NCBI RefSeq assembly: GCF_026898135.2 | Contig: NZ_CP114035.2 | Coordinates: 2,707,501-2,771,500 of the forward strand | Length of the DNA stretch: 64,000 bases | Source of the DNA: Pseudomonas fortuita | Lineage (GTDB): Bacteria > Pseudomonadota > Gammaproteobacteria > Pseudomonadales > Pseudomonadaceae | Direction of reading: 5' to 3' | Part shown: positions 35,988-45,261 of the stretch, piece by piece | Layout: each line of letters begins with the position of its first letter | Numbering within the stretch: position 1 is the first letter of the stretch | Notes under the pieces: model-generated | Databases searched by the model: none | What the model saw: only the letters and a program-made list of their open reading frames with translations | Told to the model about the DNA's origin: nothing | Made by a program: the position numbers and the translations under genes

Positions 35988-36593
35988 CGGCTGGCAGTAC
36001 CGCTGGTGGAGTCGGATGAAGCGGCCTGGCGGGCGACATACCGCAGCCAAGAACCGCGAATGGTAATCCAGATCATGGTCAGCACGGCGATGCTGCCGAT
36101 CAGCACGAACACGTCGTTGTAGGCCATTATGTTGGCCTCGCGGGTGGCGGCGCTGGCCAGCACGCGCATGCCGGCCTCGCTGCGCAGTGCCGGGTCGGCG
36201 AGGATCCCGGCATAACCGGCGCCGCCGCTTTGCACACGGGCGTTGACCAGTGGTTCGAGGTAGCTGAGGCGGTCTATCAGGTGGCTGGAATGGAATTTCT
36301 CGCGCCAGGTCTGGAAGGTACCCAGCAGCGCCGCGCCGATCAGGCCACCGAGGTTGTTGCAGATGCCGAACAGCACCGAAAAGCTCACCAGGTTGCGCGG
36401 GTTGGTGCGCACATGGCTGATGCCCAGGGCCATCGACGGGCCGAGGAAGAACGTGCTGCCAAAGGCCAGCAGGAACTGGCGGAAGTACATCTGCGCCGGG
36501 CGCGTGAGGTTGCTCGAACTGCTGTCCATGAACGCCCCGGCGGCCTTCGCCAGCAGCGAAACGAACAGTGGGATGATCAGGTGCTTGGGGTCA
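35984..36593 (-). pseudogene. EmrB-like MFS (DHA2) transporter, 5'-truncated remnant
   Basis: Only the last two hundred or so residues of a drug:H+ antiporter of about 510 remain. The frame can be read from DPKHLIIPLFVSLLAKAAGA at about 36593 through SSNLTRPAQMYFRQFLLAFG and GPSMALGISHVRTNPRNLVS to the last helix VLIGSIAVLTMIWITIRGSW. Upstream of 36593 the sequence turns directly into an OprD-like porin on the other strand, so the N-terminal helices were deleted. An internal ATG at 36529 could start a peptide but not a working carrier. Confidence 0.85.
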
Positions 36594-36810
36594 GCGCACT
36601 ATCCAGGGGCGCGACATCGATGTCTCGCCAGCCGACCGCAATGGCAATGAGTGGATACGCGAATCGGAAGTGGCCTATTCAGTACGGACCAGTACGTTCA
36701 AAAACCTGGTGCTCAAGTGGCGCAGCGCCACGGTGAGGCGTGATTATCAGGGTGGGCAGGATTTCGACGAGCATCGGCTGATCGTGGTTTACCCACTGAC
36801 GTTACTTTAA
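36592..36810 (+). pseudogene. OprD-family porin C-terminal remnant
   Basis: The plus-strand frame ending at TAA 36808-36810 reads EWIRESEVAYSVRTSTFKNL, VLKWRSATVRRDY and FDEHRLIVVYPLTLL, the last barrel strands of an OprD-type specific porin; compare the end of the intact OprD gene at 48.6-48.8 kb (VVQSGPLKGVAVEWRN, DENRLITTYTWKFW). The first 350 or so residues are missing, and the fragment begins at the junction with the efflux gene near 36592. No start codon with a ribosome-binding site is present. Confidence 0.75.
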
Positions 36811-36826
36811 GGAAGGGGAGCAGGTA

Positions 36827-38074
36827 ATGAGATTCAAATTACAGCCCTGTAGTTTTCTGCTGGCAGGGGTTCTGGCCTCTTCCTCCCATGCGGCACTGGC
36901 GGCAAATACCCAGGCAATGACCGAAATCTATGCAGGGTTCGGAGACAAACTGCTGGGTTATGCCCTCGCGCCCGATGGCTCGCTCACGCAAAATGGGGTG
37001 GTTCAGTTGCCAGCTCCGTTGCAGTTCGCCGTTGCCGACAAGGGCAATCGGCACCTGTATGTGGCGTCCAGCAACATCAATGGAGCTAACCCTGGCGATG
37101 TTCACATGCTCAGTGCTTTTACTATCGACCATGCTACGGGGCAACTCATGCCGTTGGGCGAACCTGTGAAGCTGGAGCAACGGCCGATCTACCTGACCCT
37201 CGATCGCGATGGCACACATGCATTGCTGGCCTACAACCTGGCGCCAACCGTGACGGTTCATGTACTGCAGCCAGATGGCAGTCTCGGTGCCCAGGTCAAA
37301 CAGGCGCAACCAATCAAGTCGGGCGTATTCACCCACCAGGTCACGGTAGTACCCAACGATAAATTCGTGATTGCGCCTGGTCGTGGCAATGATCCGAGTG
37401 CAAGCCGGCCCGAAGATTTGGGCACCCTTTCAGCGTTTGCCTACTCGGGCGGCAAGCTGACCCCAGCCGGGGTCGAAACCTTTGCTCCCTCCGTTGGCCC
37501 ACGCCATATCGCCTACCACCCTCGGGCACCCTTGGCATACCTGGCAATGGAGCGGGGCAGCAGTCTCTACACCTACCCGTTGACCAAGGAAGGACGACTG
37601 GCCAACAGGCCCGTATTTAAAACCAGTACCCTCGACCCACACTGGCATGCCGAGGCCGATGAGGGCATCAAGAAAGGCGGGGTGATTCTGGTGCGGCCAG
37701 ACGGTAAGTATCTCTACGTCACCAACCGCTCCGATGAGCTTCAAACGACGGAAAAACCCGCGATGTTCAAGCATGGTGAAAACGATATAGCGGTGTATGT
37801 ACTGGATGCAAAAACGGGCGAGCCGAAGCTCTTGCAACATATCCCCACGCAAGGGGTAGAGGCCCGCACGATCAGTGTGGCGCCCGGTAATCAATGGTTC
37901 ATCGTGGGCAACCAGAAAGGCGGGCAAGTCCAGCGCGGTACGGCAACCGAAGCGGAGAAAGCCAATATCGCCGTATTCCGCATCAAGCCCGATGGTACCT
38001 TGGCGTTTCACCGTAAGTACGACATGCCCGAACCTGGCAGGTCGCTGATGTGGGTTGAAGCGTTGCAATTGTAA
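36827..38074 (+). CDS. Periplasmic beta-propeller lactonase-like protein (6-phosphogluconolactonase family)
   Basis: Exported protein of 415 residues with a signal peptide ending in SSSHAALA and the repeated blades of the PF10282 lactonase family (YAGFGDKLLGYALAPDGSL, GNRHLYVASSNINGANPGD, DGTHALLAYNLAPTVTVHVL, PDGKYLYVTNRSDELQTTEK). Cytosolic Pgl lacks a signal, so a housekeeping phosphogluconolactonase role is unlikely; secreted members are poorly characterised. The start has GGGGAG upstream and lies 17 bases after the porin remnant, so it may have been that porin's operon partner. Confidence 0.82.
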   Translation: MRFKLQPCSFLLAGVLASSSHAALAANTQAMTEIYAGFGDKLLGYALAPDGSLTQNGVVQLPAPLQFAVADKGNRHLYVASSNINGANPGDVHMLSAFTIDHATGQLMPLGEPVKLEQRPIYLTLDRDGTHALLAYNLAPTVTVHVLQPDGSLGAQVKQAQPIKSGVFTHQVTVVPNDKFVIAPGRGNDPSASRPEDLGTLSAFAYSGGKLTPAGVETFAPSVGPRHIAYHPRAPLAYLAMERGSSLYTYPLTKEGRLANRPVFKTSTLDPHWHAEADEGIKKGGVILVRPDGKYLYVTNRSDELQTTEKPAMFKHGENDIAVYVLDAKTGEPKLLQHIPTQGVEARTISVAPGNQWFIVGNQKGGQVQRGTATEAEKANIAVFRIKPDGTLAFHRKYDMPEPGRSLMWVEALQL

Positions 38075-38095
38075 CTGCGGGGCTGTTCGATTCCC

Positions 38096-38122
38096 GCCTA
38101 AGCCACGCAAGGTGGCTCAGGC
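38096..38122 (+). terminator. Hairpin after lactonase-like gene
   Basis: GCCTAAGCCAC and GTGGCTCAGGC form a stem with one mismatch around a short loop 22 bases after the lactonase stop. The T-tract is weak, so this is a probable rather than certain terminator. Confidence 0.45.
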
Positions 38123-38337
38123 CAAATCTTGAGGAGTGCTTTCAATTGGCACTCGCTGCTGCAGGACGCTCTGCCATCGCGGCAGTCTTTTTCGCGATGA
38201 GTCCTGCCGAATCTACCTTCAGGGCGACTACCCTGAGTGAAGTCACATGTGCCATCAGAATAGAGAGAATCCGCGCCTCCGATCATCCTATCCCTCTCAG
38301 GAGGCGTTGAAGTGAAGTACGCAACAGGAGAAAGCTC
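38123..38337. other. Intergenic region upstream of second BCCT gene
   Basis: Promoter-bearing gap of about 215 bases. The sequence AGGAGAAAGCTC immediately before 38338 supports that start. I see no clear promoter hexamers or operators. Confidence 0.4.
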
Positions 38338-40593
38338 ATGCCCTTCGAACCCCCTTCAGACCAGCACCGCGACGGTGTCGATCCGGTCACGTCAGGAGGC
38401 GTAAAATCGATCCCTGCGCTTGAGCGCAGCAAATTTGGCGGTACCGATCGCCTGTCCAGGCGCCCGAGCGACGATGACGATACCCCCGTATCGCGCAGCG
38501 ACCTGAGCAAAGGCCATGACGAACTCATCGAGCATCGTGAGGCGCATATCAACTGGAGCGTCCTGTTGATTTCGTCAGCAGTGATACTGGCGTTTTCCAT
38601 CACCACGATCCTCATGCCCGATGCTGCACGTGTGGCAATGAAGCAGACTACCGACTGGATCGCGACGAACCTCGGCTGGTACTACGTACTGACGATGACC
38701 CTGGTGATCGGGTTCGTGCTGTGGGTCGCCTTTTCCAAGGAGGGGGACGTGCGCATCGGCCCCGACCACTCGCGGCCGCAGTACAAGCTGGTAACGTGGG
38801 TCGCCATGCTGTTTGCCGCAGGGGTCGGGATAGACATGCTGTTCTATTCGGTCACCGGCCCGGTCGTGCAGTATCTGCACCCGCCCAGCGGCACCGGCGG
38901 GACTGCCGAGGCCATGCAGGACGCAGTGATCTGGACCATGTTTCACTACGGCATCGCGGGTTGGGCGATGTATGCCTTGCTGGGCATGGCCATGGGTTAC
39001 TTTGCCTATCGATGGGACATGCCGCTGTCGATTCGTGCCGCGCTCTATCCGCTGTTTGGCAAACGCGTGCGCGGCCCGTTGGGCGATGGTATCAGCATCA
39101 TCGCGTTAGTCGGTACCGTGTTTGGCGTCGCCACATCGATGGGCATCGGCGTGGTACTGCTGAGCGTGGGTTTCGCGCTGATTTTTGGTCTGGAGCAGGG
39201 CCTTACCTTGCAGATCCTGCTAGTAGTGGGGGCGGTGGCACTGACCATCGCGGCTACCACCTCCGGGGTCGACCGTGGCATCCGCTGGATCGCCGAGCTG
39301 AACCTGTGGAGCGCCGTGGCCATGATGCTCTACATTCTGCTGACCGGGCAGACGGCCTTCCTGCTGAACGCACTGGTGTCGAACATCGGGCAATTTCTCG
39401 TCACGTTCCCCGCGCGTACCTTTCAAACCTTCGGCTACTCGCCCGATGGGGCCGGGTGGATGGCGGGCTGGACGTTGTTCTTCTGGGCCTTCTGGCTGGC
39501 CTGGGGGCCATTCGTTGGTGTGTTCCTGGCGCGGATTTCGCGGGGGCGCACGTTGCGCGAATTCGTCCTGGCGGCAGTGACCGCGCCGGTGCTGTGCGAT
39601 TTCATCATTGTTTCGCTGTTTGGCAATTCAGCACTGTTTCAGGTACTTCAGGGCAACACTGCGTTTGCCCAACTGGCGATGGACAGCCCTGAACGGGGTT
39701 GGTATGCACTGCTGGAGATGTTCCCGGCCCCAATGTTCCTGATTGGCCTGGCGACGCTATCAGGTCTTTTGTTCTACCTCACCAGCGCCAATTCCGGGGC
39801 AATGGTGATGTCGAATTTTTCTGCCTCGATTCCCGACCCATCCCACGACGGGCCAAGCTGGCTGCGCATCTTCTGGGCATTGCTCACGGCCATGCTCACC
39901 GTGGCGATGCTGGTTGCGGGCGGGGTCAAGACGATGGAGTACGCCACGCTGATCTTTGCGCTACCGGTGACGATCATTGCTTACCTGGTGATGGCATCGT
40001 TCTACAAGGTGTTGCGCATGGAACGCGCTGAGCGCGAGGGGAGAGTGCTGCGTCGCCCCTCCATGGCGGCTATCGGGGGGCATGTCCCGGAGCGCTCCTG
40101 GAAGCAGCGGCTCGAGCACTTGCGGGCATTCCCATCGCTGCGCCAGGCCACTCAGTTCCTCAACCGTATGGTTGCGCCAGCACTGGATGAGGTCGCGGCT
40201 GAGTTTCGCAATCAGGGCTATGACGTCATGCGGGAAAATGTGGTCAACAGCCATGGTTTCGAGGAGCCGTTGCTGCGGGTCTCGATGGATACGTTCCGCG
40301 ATTTCCATTACCACGTGGCCATCGTCGAGGCGCCGGTGCCCATGTTCAGCGGCCGCATGACGCGAGAGATCGATGTCTATTATCGGTTGGAGGTGTATAC
40401 ACAGACCGGGTCTGGTGGCTATGACCTGATGGGGCTGACCAAACAGCAGGTCATCGACGATGTACTCGATCGATATGAGACCCACCTGGCGTTCCTGGTC
40501 TTTTCAAGTGAAAACGCTACTGCCTCTGTTCTGACACCCAGGCAGTACCAGCCCCCTGAGGCGCCCGATGAATCCGGGCAGGGCCCGCGCTGA
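38338..40593 (+). CDS. betT: BCCT-family choline/betaine transporter with N-terminal extension
   Basis: Second BCCT carrier, 751 residues. The membrane core shows GVGIDMLFYSVTGPVVQYLH, AGWTLFFWAFWLAWGPFVGV and ARISRGRTLREFV. It differs from the carrier at 1 kb in three ways. A hydrophilic N-terminal extension of about 65 residues precedes the first helix. The loop after the second helix reads VGIDMLFYSVTGP instead of MGIGLMFFGVAEP. The C-terminal tail is longer, with FRDFHYHVAIVEAPVPMFSG. Choline is the likeliest substrate; tail and extension suggest osmotic or other regulation. Confidence 0.9.
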   Translation: MPFEPPSDQHRDGVDPVTSGGVKSIPALERSKFGGTDRLSRRPSDDDDTPVSRSDLSKGHDELIEHREAHINWSVLLISSAVILAFSITTILMPDAARVAMKQTTDWIATNLGWYYVLTMTLVIGFVLWVAFSKEGDVRIGPDHSRPQYKLVTWVAMLFAAGVGIDMLFYSVTGPVVQYLHPPSGTGGTAEAMQDAVIWTMFHYGIAGWAMYALLGMAMGYFAYRWDMPLSIRAALYPLFGKRVRGPLGDGISIIALVGTVFGVATSMGIGVVLLSVGFALIFGLEQGLTLQILLVVGAVALTIAATTSGVDRGIRWIAELNLWSAVAMMLYILLTGQTAFLLNALVSNIGQFLVTFPARTFQTFGYSPDGAGWMAGWTLFFWAFWLAWGPFVGVFLARISRGRTLREFVLAAVTAPVLCDFIIVSLFGNSALFQVLQGNTAFAQLAMDSPERGWYALLEMFPAPMFLIGLATLSGLLFYLTSANSGAMVMSNFSASIPDPSHDGPSWLRIFWALLTAMLTVAMLVAGGVKTMEYATLIFALPVTIIAYLVMASFYKVLRMERAEREGRVLRRPSMAAIGGHVPERSWKQRLEHLRAFPSLRQATQFLNRMVAPALDEVAAEFRNQGYDVMRENVVNSHGFEEPLLRVSMDTFRDFHYHVAIVEAPVPMFSGRMTREIDVYYRLEVYTQTGSGGYDLMGLTKQQVIDDVLDRYETHLAFLVFSSENATASVLTPRQYQPPEAPDESGQGPR

Positions 40594-40609
40594 TACGTCG
40601 ATGCGGTTC

Positions 40610-40648
40610 GCCAGCAGGTGCCCAGGCCCCTGCTGGCGGTTGGTTTTA
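40610..40648 (+). terminator. Rho-independent terminator of BCCT gene
   Basis: GCCAGCAGG (40610-40618) pairs with CCTGCTGGC (40629-40637), followed by GGTTGGTTTTACTT. It lies 17 bases after the transporter stop and also abuts the convergent cytochrome gene stop. Confidence 0.75.
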
Positions 40649-41017
40649 CTTCAGTGTCTTGAGGTAGGCAACGAGGTTTTGACGGCTCTGAGCGTCAGCT
40701 TGCCCGGGGTACATCATCATGTTGCCCGGTACCAGCTCCGCTGGTTTGGTCAGCCATTTATCCAGGTTGGCGTCATCCCACTTCAGCTTGGCCGCTTGCA
40801 GTGCGGCAGAGTAGTTGAAGGCGGGCGCCTGGCCGCTACTGCGATCGAACACGCCTAGCAGGCTGGGGCCCATCAGGTTCTTGCCCTGTTCAGTGCTGTG
40901 GCAGAAACCGCATTGCGTGGCGAAAAGGGCCTTGCCTTGAGCGGCATCGCCCTCGGCCAGCGTCAAGGGGGCGACCAGGAGCAGGGCGCTGGCAACCAGC
41001 AGTTGTGCAGGGTTCAT
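40646..41017 (-). CDS. Class I c-type cytochrome
   Basis: Periplasmic mono-heme cytochrome of 123 residues. A signal peptide (LLVASALLLVAPLTLA) precedes the heme site CGFCH at residues 36-40. KNLMGPSLLGVFDRSSG follows, then a distal Met within PGNMMMYPG, so it is a small cytochrome c2-like carrier. The ATG at 41017 lies 56 bases after the flavoprotein stop. It is an addition at the end of the p-cresol operon and may carry electrons on from the dedicated cytochrome to the oxidase. Not part of the canonical pchACXF set. Confidence 0.85.
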   Translation of the reverse strand: MNPAQLLVASALLLVAPLTLAEGDAAQGKALFATQCGFCHSTEQGKNLMGPSLLGVFDRSSGQAPAFNYSAALQAAKLKWDDANLDKWLTKPAELVPGNMMMYPGQADAQSRQNLVAYLKTLK

Positions 41018-41072
41018 TTCATTTCCTTCGGATTTAACCGCCACGTCAGGTATGGCGGGGCTTCAAGAACAT

Positions 41073-42641
41073 TCAGAATGGGTTGGCGAGGTCGATGCCC
41101 GACTTGCCTGGCGAGAGGATGTTGTTGGGGTCCAACGCACGCTTGAGGGTGTGCTCGAGCTTGCGCTTGACCGGGCCGTAGCTGTTCGCGACGCGATCCT
41201 GGAAGGCCGTGTTGACGCGGTAGACGGCGTAGCCTTCCTGCTCGAACACATTTAGCAGTTCGGCGAAGCAGGCATTGGCGCGCTGGGTTTCTTCCGGGTT
41301 GCTGCGGTCGTACAGCACATCGATGACGTGGTGCATGTCGCGCCAGCCGACGATGAACTCGCCGACATAGTCCAGCCCATGCTTGTTGAGGGTTTTCTTG
41401 GCCAGTGCCTGCTGCTTGTCGCACTCGCTGCCTCGGGCCTGGCTCACCGGCGCGAACCACATCGAGCCACCGCCGCCACGCCAGTTGTACAGGCCGAATT
41501 CCTGCAGGTTGGGCACCCCGGACATCAACTGCGCACGGTACTTGAACGGCTGGGTGTCACCGGCCTCCTGCTGGGTGAAGATGCGGCCTTTGCCCAGTTT
41601 CTTCAGGGCGTCGGTAACGATCTTCCAGTTGACGTCGACCTGTTCCTGGGTACCGTACAGCGCGGCATAGACGTTCCAGGCGCCGAGGTTCTTGTCTTTC
41701 TGGATCTGTTTGAGGATAGCGTCGGACGTCGCCCCCGGCTCGTTGGTGTAGTCGGCGCGCCGGGTATTGCAGGTGGCGGCCTCCCAAAGCACACCGGCGA
41801 TGACAACCGAGTTGGGAATGACCTGGGCGATCCGCAGCGGGCGGATGAATTCGACGATCTCGGCGATATCCGAGGCGTTGTCGAACTTGATCTCGAACGG
41901 CTGGAACACGGGAGGCTTGGGCATCAGCCAAAAGCCCATCTTGGTACAGATGCCATAGTTGGCCTGGGTGAACATGCCGTCTAGGGTCGGGCCGTAACCC
42001 CACTTGAACACCTGCCAGGCATTGTCGCCTTTCACTCCGCCCATGCCGGTGCGGTACACGTCGCCATTGGCCAGCACGACTTCCATGCCGCACTGCATCA
42101 GGAAGTGCTCGCCGTAGGGCGTGTAGCCCACGCCGCGATCCATGGTGTTGCCCAGCGGCCCGGCGATGGCCGACGGTGCGGAGAACGACAGCATCAGCGG
42201 CAGTTTGTGTTCCTGCAGATAGTCGTACAACTGCTGGTAGGTCACGCCCGGCTCGACCAGGGCCGTGCACAGTTCCGGGTCAACATGGAGGATCTTGTTC
42301 ATCTTCTTCAGGTCGAGAATGACCTGGCCGCGCTGGCTTGGGGCCGCCGAGCCATAACCGAAGTTGCGCCCGGTGGAGATGGTCCACACCGGGATCTTGT
42401 GTTCGTTGCAGATCTTTACCACGCCTTGCACCTGCTCGACGGTGGTGGCGGTGACGGCGGCGGACGGGGTGTGCTCAGCGGTGTCCACGGCCATCATGAT
42501 CTTGGTGTAAGGGATCAGCTGATCGTCCTTGATCAGGACGTTTTCATCGCCCAGCAGGGCCCGGAACTTGGCAATGGCCTGATCGAAGTTGGCGAGGTCG
42601 ACGCCGCGCGGGAGCAGGGTGGTTGTGTTTTGCTCAGTCAT
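41073..42641 (-). CDS. pchF: 4-cresol dehydrogenase (hydroxylating) / eugenol hydroxylase-type flavoprotein
   Basis: FAD enzyme of the vanillyl-alcohol oxidase/p-cresol methylhydroxylase family, 522 residues. It oxidises a 4-alkylphenol at the benzylic carbon through a quinone methide hydrated by water, passing electrons to cytochrome c. The FAD-binding half has TISTGRNFGYGSAAPSQRGQ and EPGVTYQQLYDYL. Tyr385 in EFGLYNWRGGGGSMWFAP aligns with the covalent FAD-binding Tyr384 of p-cresol methylhydroxylase; vanillyl-alcohol oxidase uses a histidine instead. Glu428 (GEFIVGW), His437 and Tyr474-Arg475 agree with the known catalytic set, while Lys513 replaces the usual arginine near the C-terminus. 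Substrate could be 4-cresol, 4-ethylphenol or eugenol. No signal peptide is visible. Confidence 0.88.
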   Translation of the reverse strand: MTEQNTTTLLPRGVDLANFDQAIAKFRALLGDENVLIKDDQLIPYTKIMMAVDTAEHTPSAAVTATTVEQVQGVVKICNEHKIPVWTISTGRNFGYGSAAPSQRGQVILDLKKMNKILHVDPELCTALVEPGVTYQQLYDYLQEHKLPLMLSFSAPSAIAGPLGNTMDRGVGYTPYGEHFLMQCGMEVVLANGDVYRTGMGGVKGDNAWQVFKWGYGPTLDGMFTQANYGICTKMGFWLMPKPPVFQPFEIKFDNASDIAEIVEFIRPLRIAQVIPNSVVIAGVLWEAATCNTRRADYTNEPGATSDAILKQIQKDKNLGAWNVYAALYGTQEQVDVNWKIVTDALKKLGKGRIFTQQEAGDTQPFKYRAQLMSGVPNLQEFGLYNWRGGGGSMWFAPVSQARGSECDKQQALAKKTLNKHGLDYVGEFIVGWRDMHHVIDVLYDRSNPEETQRANACFAELLNVFEQEGYAVYRVNTAFQDRVANSYGPVKRKLEHTLKRALDPNNILSPGKSGIDLANPF

Positions 42642-42655
42642 GTCTTACAGCTCCT

Positions 42656-43348
42656 TCAAGCCTCGATCGAAAACGAAACGAAATGACCGGTCAGCGCCGC
42701 CGACCGGTTGTCGACCACAGGCGCTTGCCCGATGTGCGTGGTGCCCAGGGTGGCGAGGGCGTAGCCGAGTGTGGCCGCCCATTGGTCCGAGGCGCCTTTG
42801 TCACGGCCGGCAGCCGACGCGCGCAGGGGGGGCTGCTGGCCGCGCAGGCGATGCTCGGTAAGGCTGAAACCTGCGCCGCAGGCGTTCAGGCTCAGGCCGA
42901 GTTGCGGGGCGCAGCCACTGGCCGTTTCGCCGCTGAGCAGGCGGTGGTGTGAAGCGTGGGCTGCGGCGTGGTGCTGGCCAAGCCACTGCACGTGCGCACC
43001 GGCGCTGCGCGCGAGGTCGACGATCAGTGCGGCACTGGCATCGTCGACCAGGCCGATGATGCGTTGCGGTGTGGCGATACGCAGGCGTTTTTCAAAGCCA
43101 AGGATGAAGTCCAGGCTGAGGTCGGTACGCCGGACCTTGACCTGCTCGCCGGCGGGGCTTGCGTTGACGCCCTGGAGGAAAGCCGCCTGCGCGGCGGCGC
43201 TGCTGACCAGTACCAGGGTTGGACGCGCCGGTTGTGGTTGTGTGCCCAGGGCACTGTTGGCCGCGCTGATGCCTGCGCTGCTCATGGCAATACCGGCAAG
43301 GCTGGACAATGCCATGCCTTTGAGCACGAATCGGCGTTCGACGTTCAT
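42656..43348 (-). CDS. pchX: PchX-like exported protein of p-cresol operon
   Basis: Protein of 230 residues between the cytochrome and flavoprotein genes, the position of the uncharacterised pchX in p-cresol operons. The N-terminus ERRFVLKGMALSSLAG resembles a Tat signal (RRxhhK). The body has repeated Ala-rich segments (PTLVLVSSAAAQAAFLQGVN, RLRIATPQRIIGLVDDASAA) and no known catalytic motif. It overlaps pchC by ATGA. Possibly an assembly factor for flavin or cytochrome attachment; that is inference from position only. Confidence 0.7.
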   Translation of the reverse strand: MNVERRFVLKGMALSSLAGIAMSSAGISAANSALGTQPQPARPTLVLVSSAAAQAAFLQGVNASPAGEQVKVRRTDLSLDFILGFEKRLRIATPQRIIGLVDDASAALIVDLARSAGAHVQWLGQHHAAAHASHHRLLSGETASGCAPQLGLSLNACGAGFSLTEHRLRGQQPPLRASAAGRDKGASDQWAATLGYALATLGTTHIGQAPVVDNRSAALTGHFVSFSIEA

Positions 43349-43695
43349 GGCTTGCCTCCGGCTGGGTTGGGCGCAGGCGCGGATGCTGTGGAGATGTACT
43401 CGGCAACCTGTTGCAGCGCGTTGTCGTCGATGAACGAGGCAGGGAAGGCGGGCATGGCGCGAAAACCATTGCGCACGATCGCAGTGATGTACCCCGGCGG
43501 CAGCTGGCGGCCGGTGATTTGCGGCCCGACCTGGTGTTCGTGGCAGTGGCCACACACCTTGGCGTAGACATTTTCGCCGCCTTTCCAAACACCATCGCCA
43601 TCGGCAGCGGCGTTATTGGCAAGCACGAGCAAGGGCAGGGCGAAGCAGGCGGCCAATGTCCGTTTCATCACGGAGCCGTCGCGAAGTGAAGACAT
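43345..43695 (-). CDS. pchC: p-Cresol methylhydroxylase cytochrome c subunit
   Basis: Small periplasmic cytochrome, 116 residues, expected electron acceptor and structural partner of the flavoprotein. After a signal peptide (KRTLAACFALPLLVLANNAAA) comes the heme site CGHCH at residues 48-52, then VGPQITGRQLPPGYITAIVR and NGFRAMPAFPASFIDDNAL, where the Met of AMPAF is the probable axial ligand. This pattern is close to known PchC. The ATG at 43695 has GGAG; a later ATG at 43668 gives a shorter signal. Confidence 0.85.
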   Translation of the reverse strand: MSSLRDGSVMKRTLAACFALPLLVLANNAAADGDGVWKGGENVYAKVCGHCHEHQVGPQITGRQLPPGYITAIVRNGFRAMPAFPASFIDDNALQQVAEYISTASAPAPNPAGGKP

Positions 43696-43740
43696 TTCGT
43701 ACTCCATTCTTGTTGTAGGTGGGATGGGCAAAGGGCCGGG

Positions 43741-45219
43741 TCAGAACGGGTACGCTCTGGGCACGTGTTGCAGGGTGATCCAGTGGTCGGTGGTGAATTC
43801 GTCGATGGCCCAGTCGCCATTGAAACGCCCCAAACCTGAGTTCTTCTCGCCGCCGAATGGCGCGTTGGGTTCGTCATTGACCGGGATGTCGTTGACGTGG
43901 GTCATGCCGGCGTGGATGCGTTGGGCGAACTGCACACCGCGCTCCAGGCTGGAGGTGAAGACGGCGCTGGAGAGCCCGTATTCGCTGTTGTTCGCAAGCG
44001 TTAGGGCATGCTCGGCATCACGTGCAGCCTGAATGCCGACCAGGGGGCCAAAGATTTCTTCACGGGCGATGTCCATGTCGGCGGTAACGTTGCCGAAGAC
44101 GTGAGGCGGCAGCACATTGCCTTGAGCCTCGCCACCCACCAGCAAGGTGGCGCCTTCGGCGTGGGCAGTGACGATCTTCTGTTGCAGGCCCGCCAGTTGC
44201 TTGCTGTTGATCACCGGCCCGATGACCGTGCTGGCGTTGCTCGGGTCGCCGTAAGGCAGGGCCTTGACCCGCTCGACAAAGCGCTGGGTGAAGGCCTCCA
44301 GCAACGGTTGCTCGACGATGATGCGGTTGATCGCCATGCAGATTTGCCCCTGGTGCAGGAACTTGCCCACCACGGCAGCATTGACGGCCTGCTCGACGTC
44401 GGCATCAGCCAGGACCACGAACGGGCTGTTGCCGCCCAGCTCCAGCGCCACGTGCTTGAGGTGCTCGCCGCCGCTGGCGATGCGGCCGATGTTGCGCCCG
44501 ACTTGGGTCGAGCCGGTGAAGGAAATGAACGCGGGCACCGGATGCTCGACGAAAGCGTCTCCGATCTGCGCGCCGGCCCCCACCACCACGCTGAGCACAC
44601 CCGGCGGCAATCCGGCTTCCTCGAAGATTCGCGCAAGCAGCAGGCCGCCGGTGACCGGGGTATCGCTGGCCGGCTTGACCACCACGGCGTTGCCTAACGC
44701 CAGGGCAGGTGCCAGGGAGCGTGCGGTCAGGTGCAGGGGGAAGTTCCAGGGGCTGATCACGCCAATCACGCCCAGGGGAACCCGGTAGACGCGGCTTTCC
44801 TTGCCGGGCACATTGGACGCCATGATGCGCCCGTGCACGCGGCTTGGCAGGCTGGCCGACTCGAGGGTGATGGCGCGTGCGGCGCCCCATTCGATTTGCG
44901 CCTTGATCCGCGTGCTGCCTGACTCGCTGATGATCCAGTCGATAATTTCTTCACGGCGGTCGTCAAAGATCTTCACGGCATTGAGCAAGACCTGGCTGCG
45001 CTCGGCGGGGCCTTTGGCCGCCCACTCGAGCTGGCATTCGCGGGCCCTGCGGTAGGCGGCATCGAGGTCTTCGCGGTTGGCCAGGGTGATTTGCAGCAAT
45101 CGCTTCTGCGTGAAGGGGTCGAACACCTCCAGCGATTGATCGGCGCTGCCGGCTCGCCATTCACCGGCAAGGGGCTGCAAGTGCAGGTTTTGATAGGCAG
45201 GGGAGTGGGAAAGCGTCAT
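43741..45219 (-). CDS. pchA: Aromatic aldehyde dehydrogenase (4-hydroxybenzaldehyde/vanillin type)
   Basis: NAD(P)-dependent aldehyde dehydrogenase of 492 residues, first gene of the p-cresol operon, expected to convert 4-hydroxybenzaldehyde (or vanillin/coniferaldehyde) to the acid. Catalytic residues are in place: Asn159 in SPWNF, Glu260 in [10 protein letters not shown] and Cys294 in GQICMAINR. The C-terminal [20 protein letters not shown] fits the vanillin/benzaldehyde dehydrogenase group. The ATG at 45219 is chosen because the longer reading enters the promoter. Preceded by a sigma-54-like -24 element. Confidence 0.87.
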   Translation of the reverse strand: MTLSHSPAYQNLHLQPLAGEWRAGSADQSLEVFDPFTQKRLLQITLANREDLDAAYRRARECQLEWAAKGPAERSQVLLNAVKIFDDRREEIIDWIISESGSTRIKAQIEWGAARAITLESASLPSRVHGRIMASNVPGKESRVYRVPLGVIGVISPWNFPLHLTARSLAPALALGNAVVVKPASDTPVTGGLLLARIFEEAGLPPGVLSVVVGAGAQIGDAFVEHPVPAFISFTGSTQVGRNIGRIASGGEHLKHVALELGGNSPFVVLADADVEQAVNAAVVGKFLHQGQICMAINRIIVEQPLLEAFTQRFVERVKALPYGDPSNASTVIGPVINSKQLAGLQQKIVTAHAEGATLLVGGEAQGNVLPPHVFGNVTADMDIAREEIFGPLVGIQAARDAEHALTLANNSEYGLSSAVFTSSLERGVQFAQRIHAGMTHVNDIPVNDEPNAPFGGEKNSGLGRFNGDWAIDEFTTDHWITLQHVPRAYPF

Positions 45220-45261
45220 AGGGAGGTCACCTCTATTTTTTTTATCAAGTGCACCTGCGCT

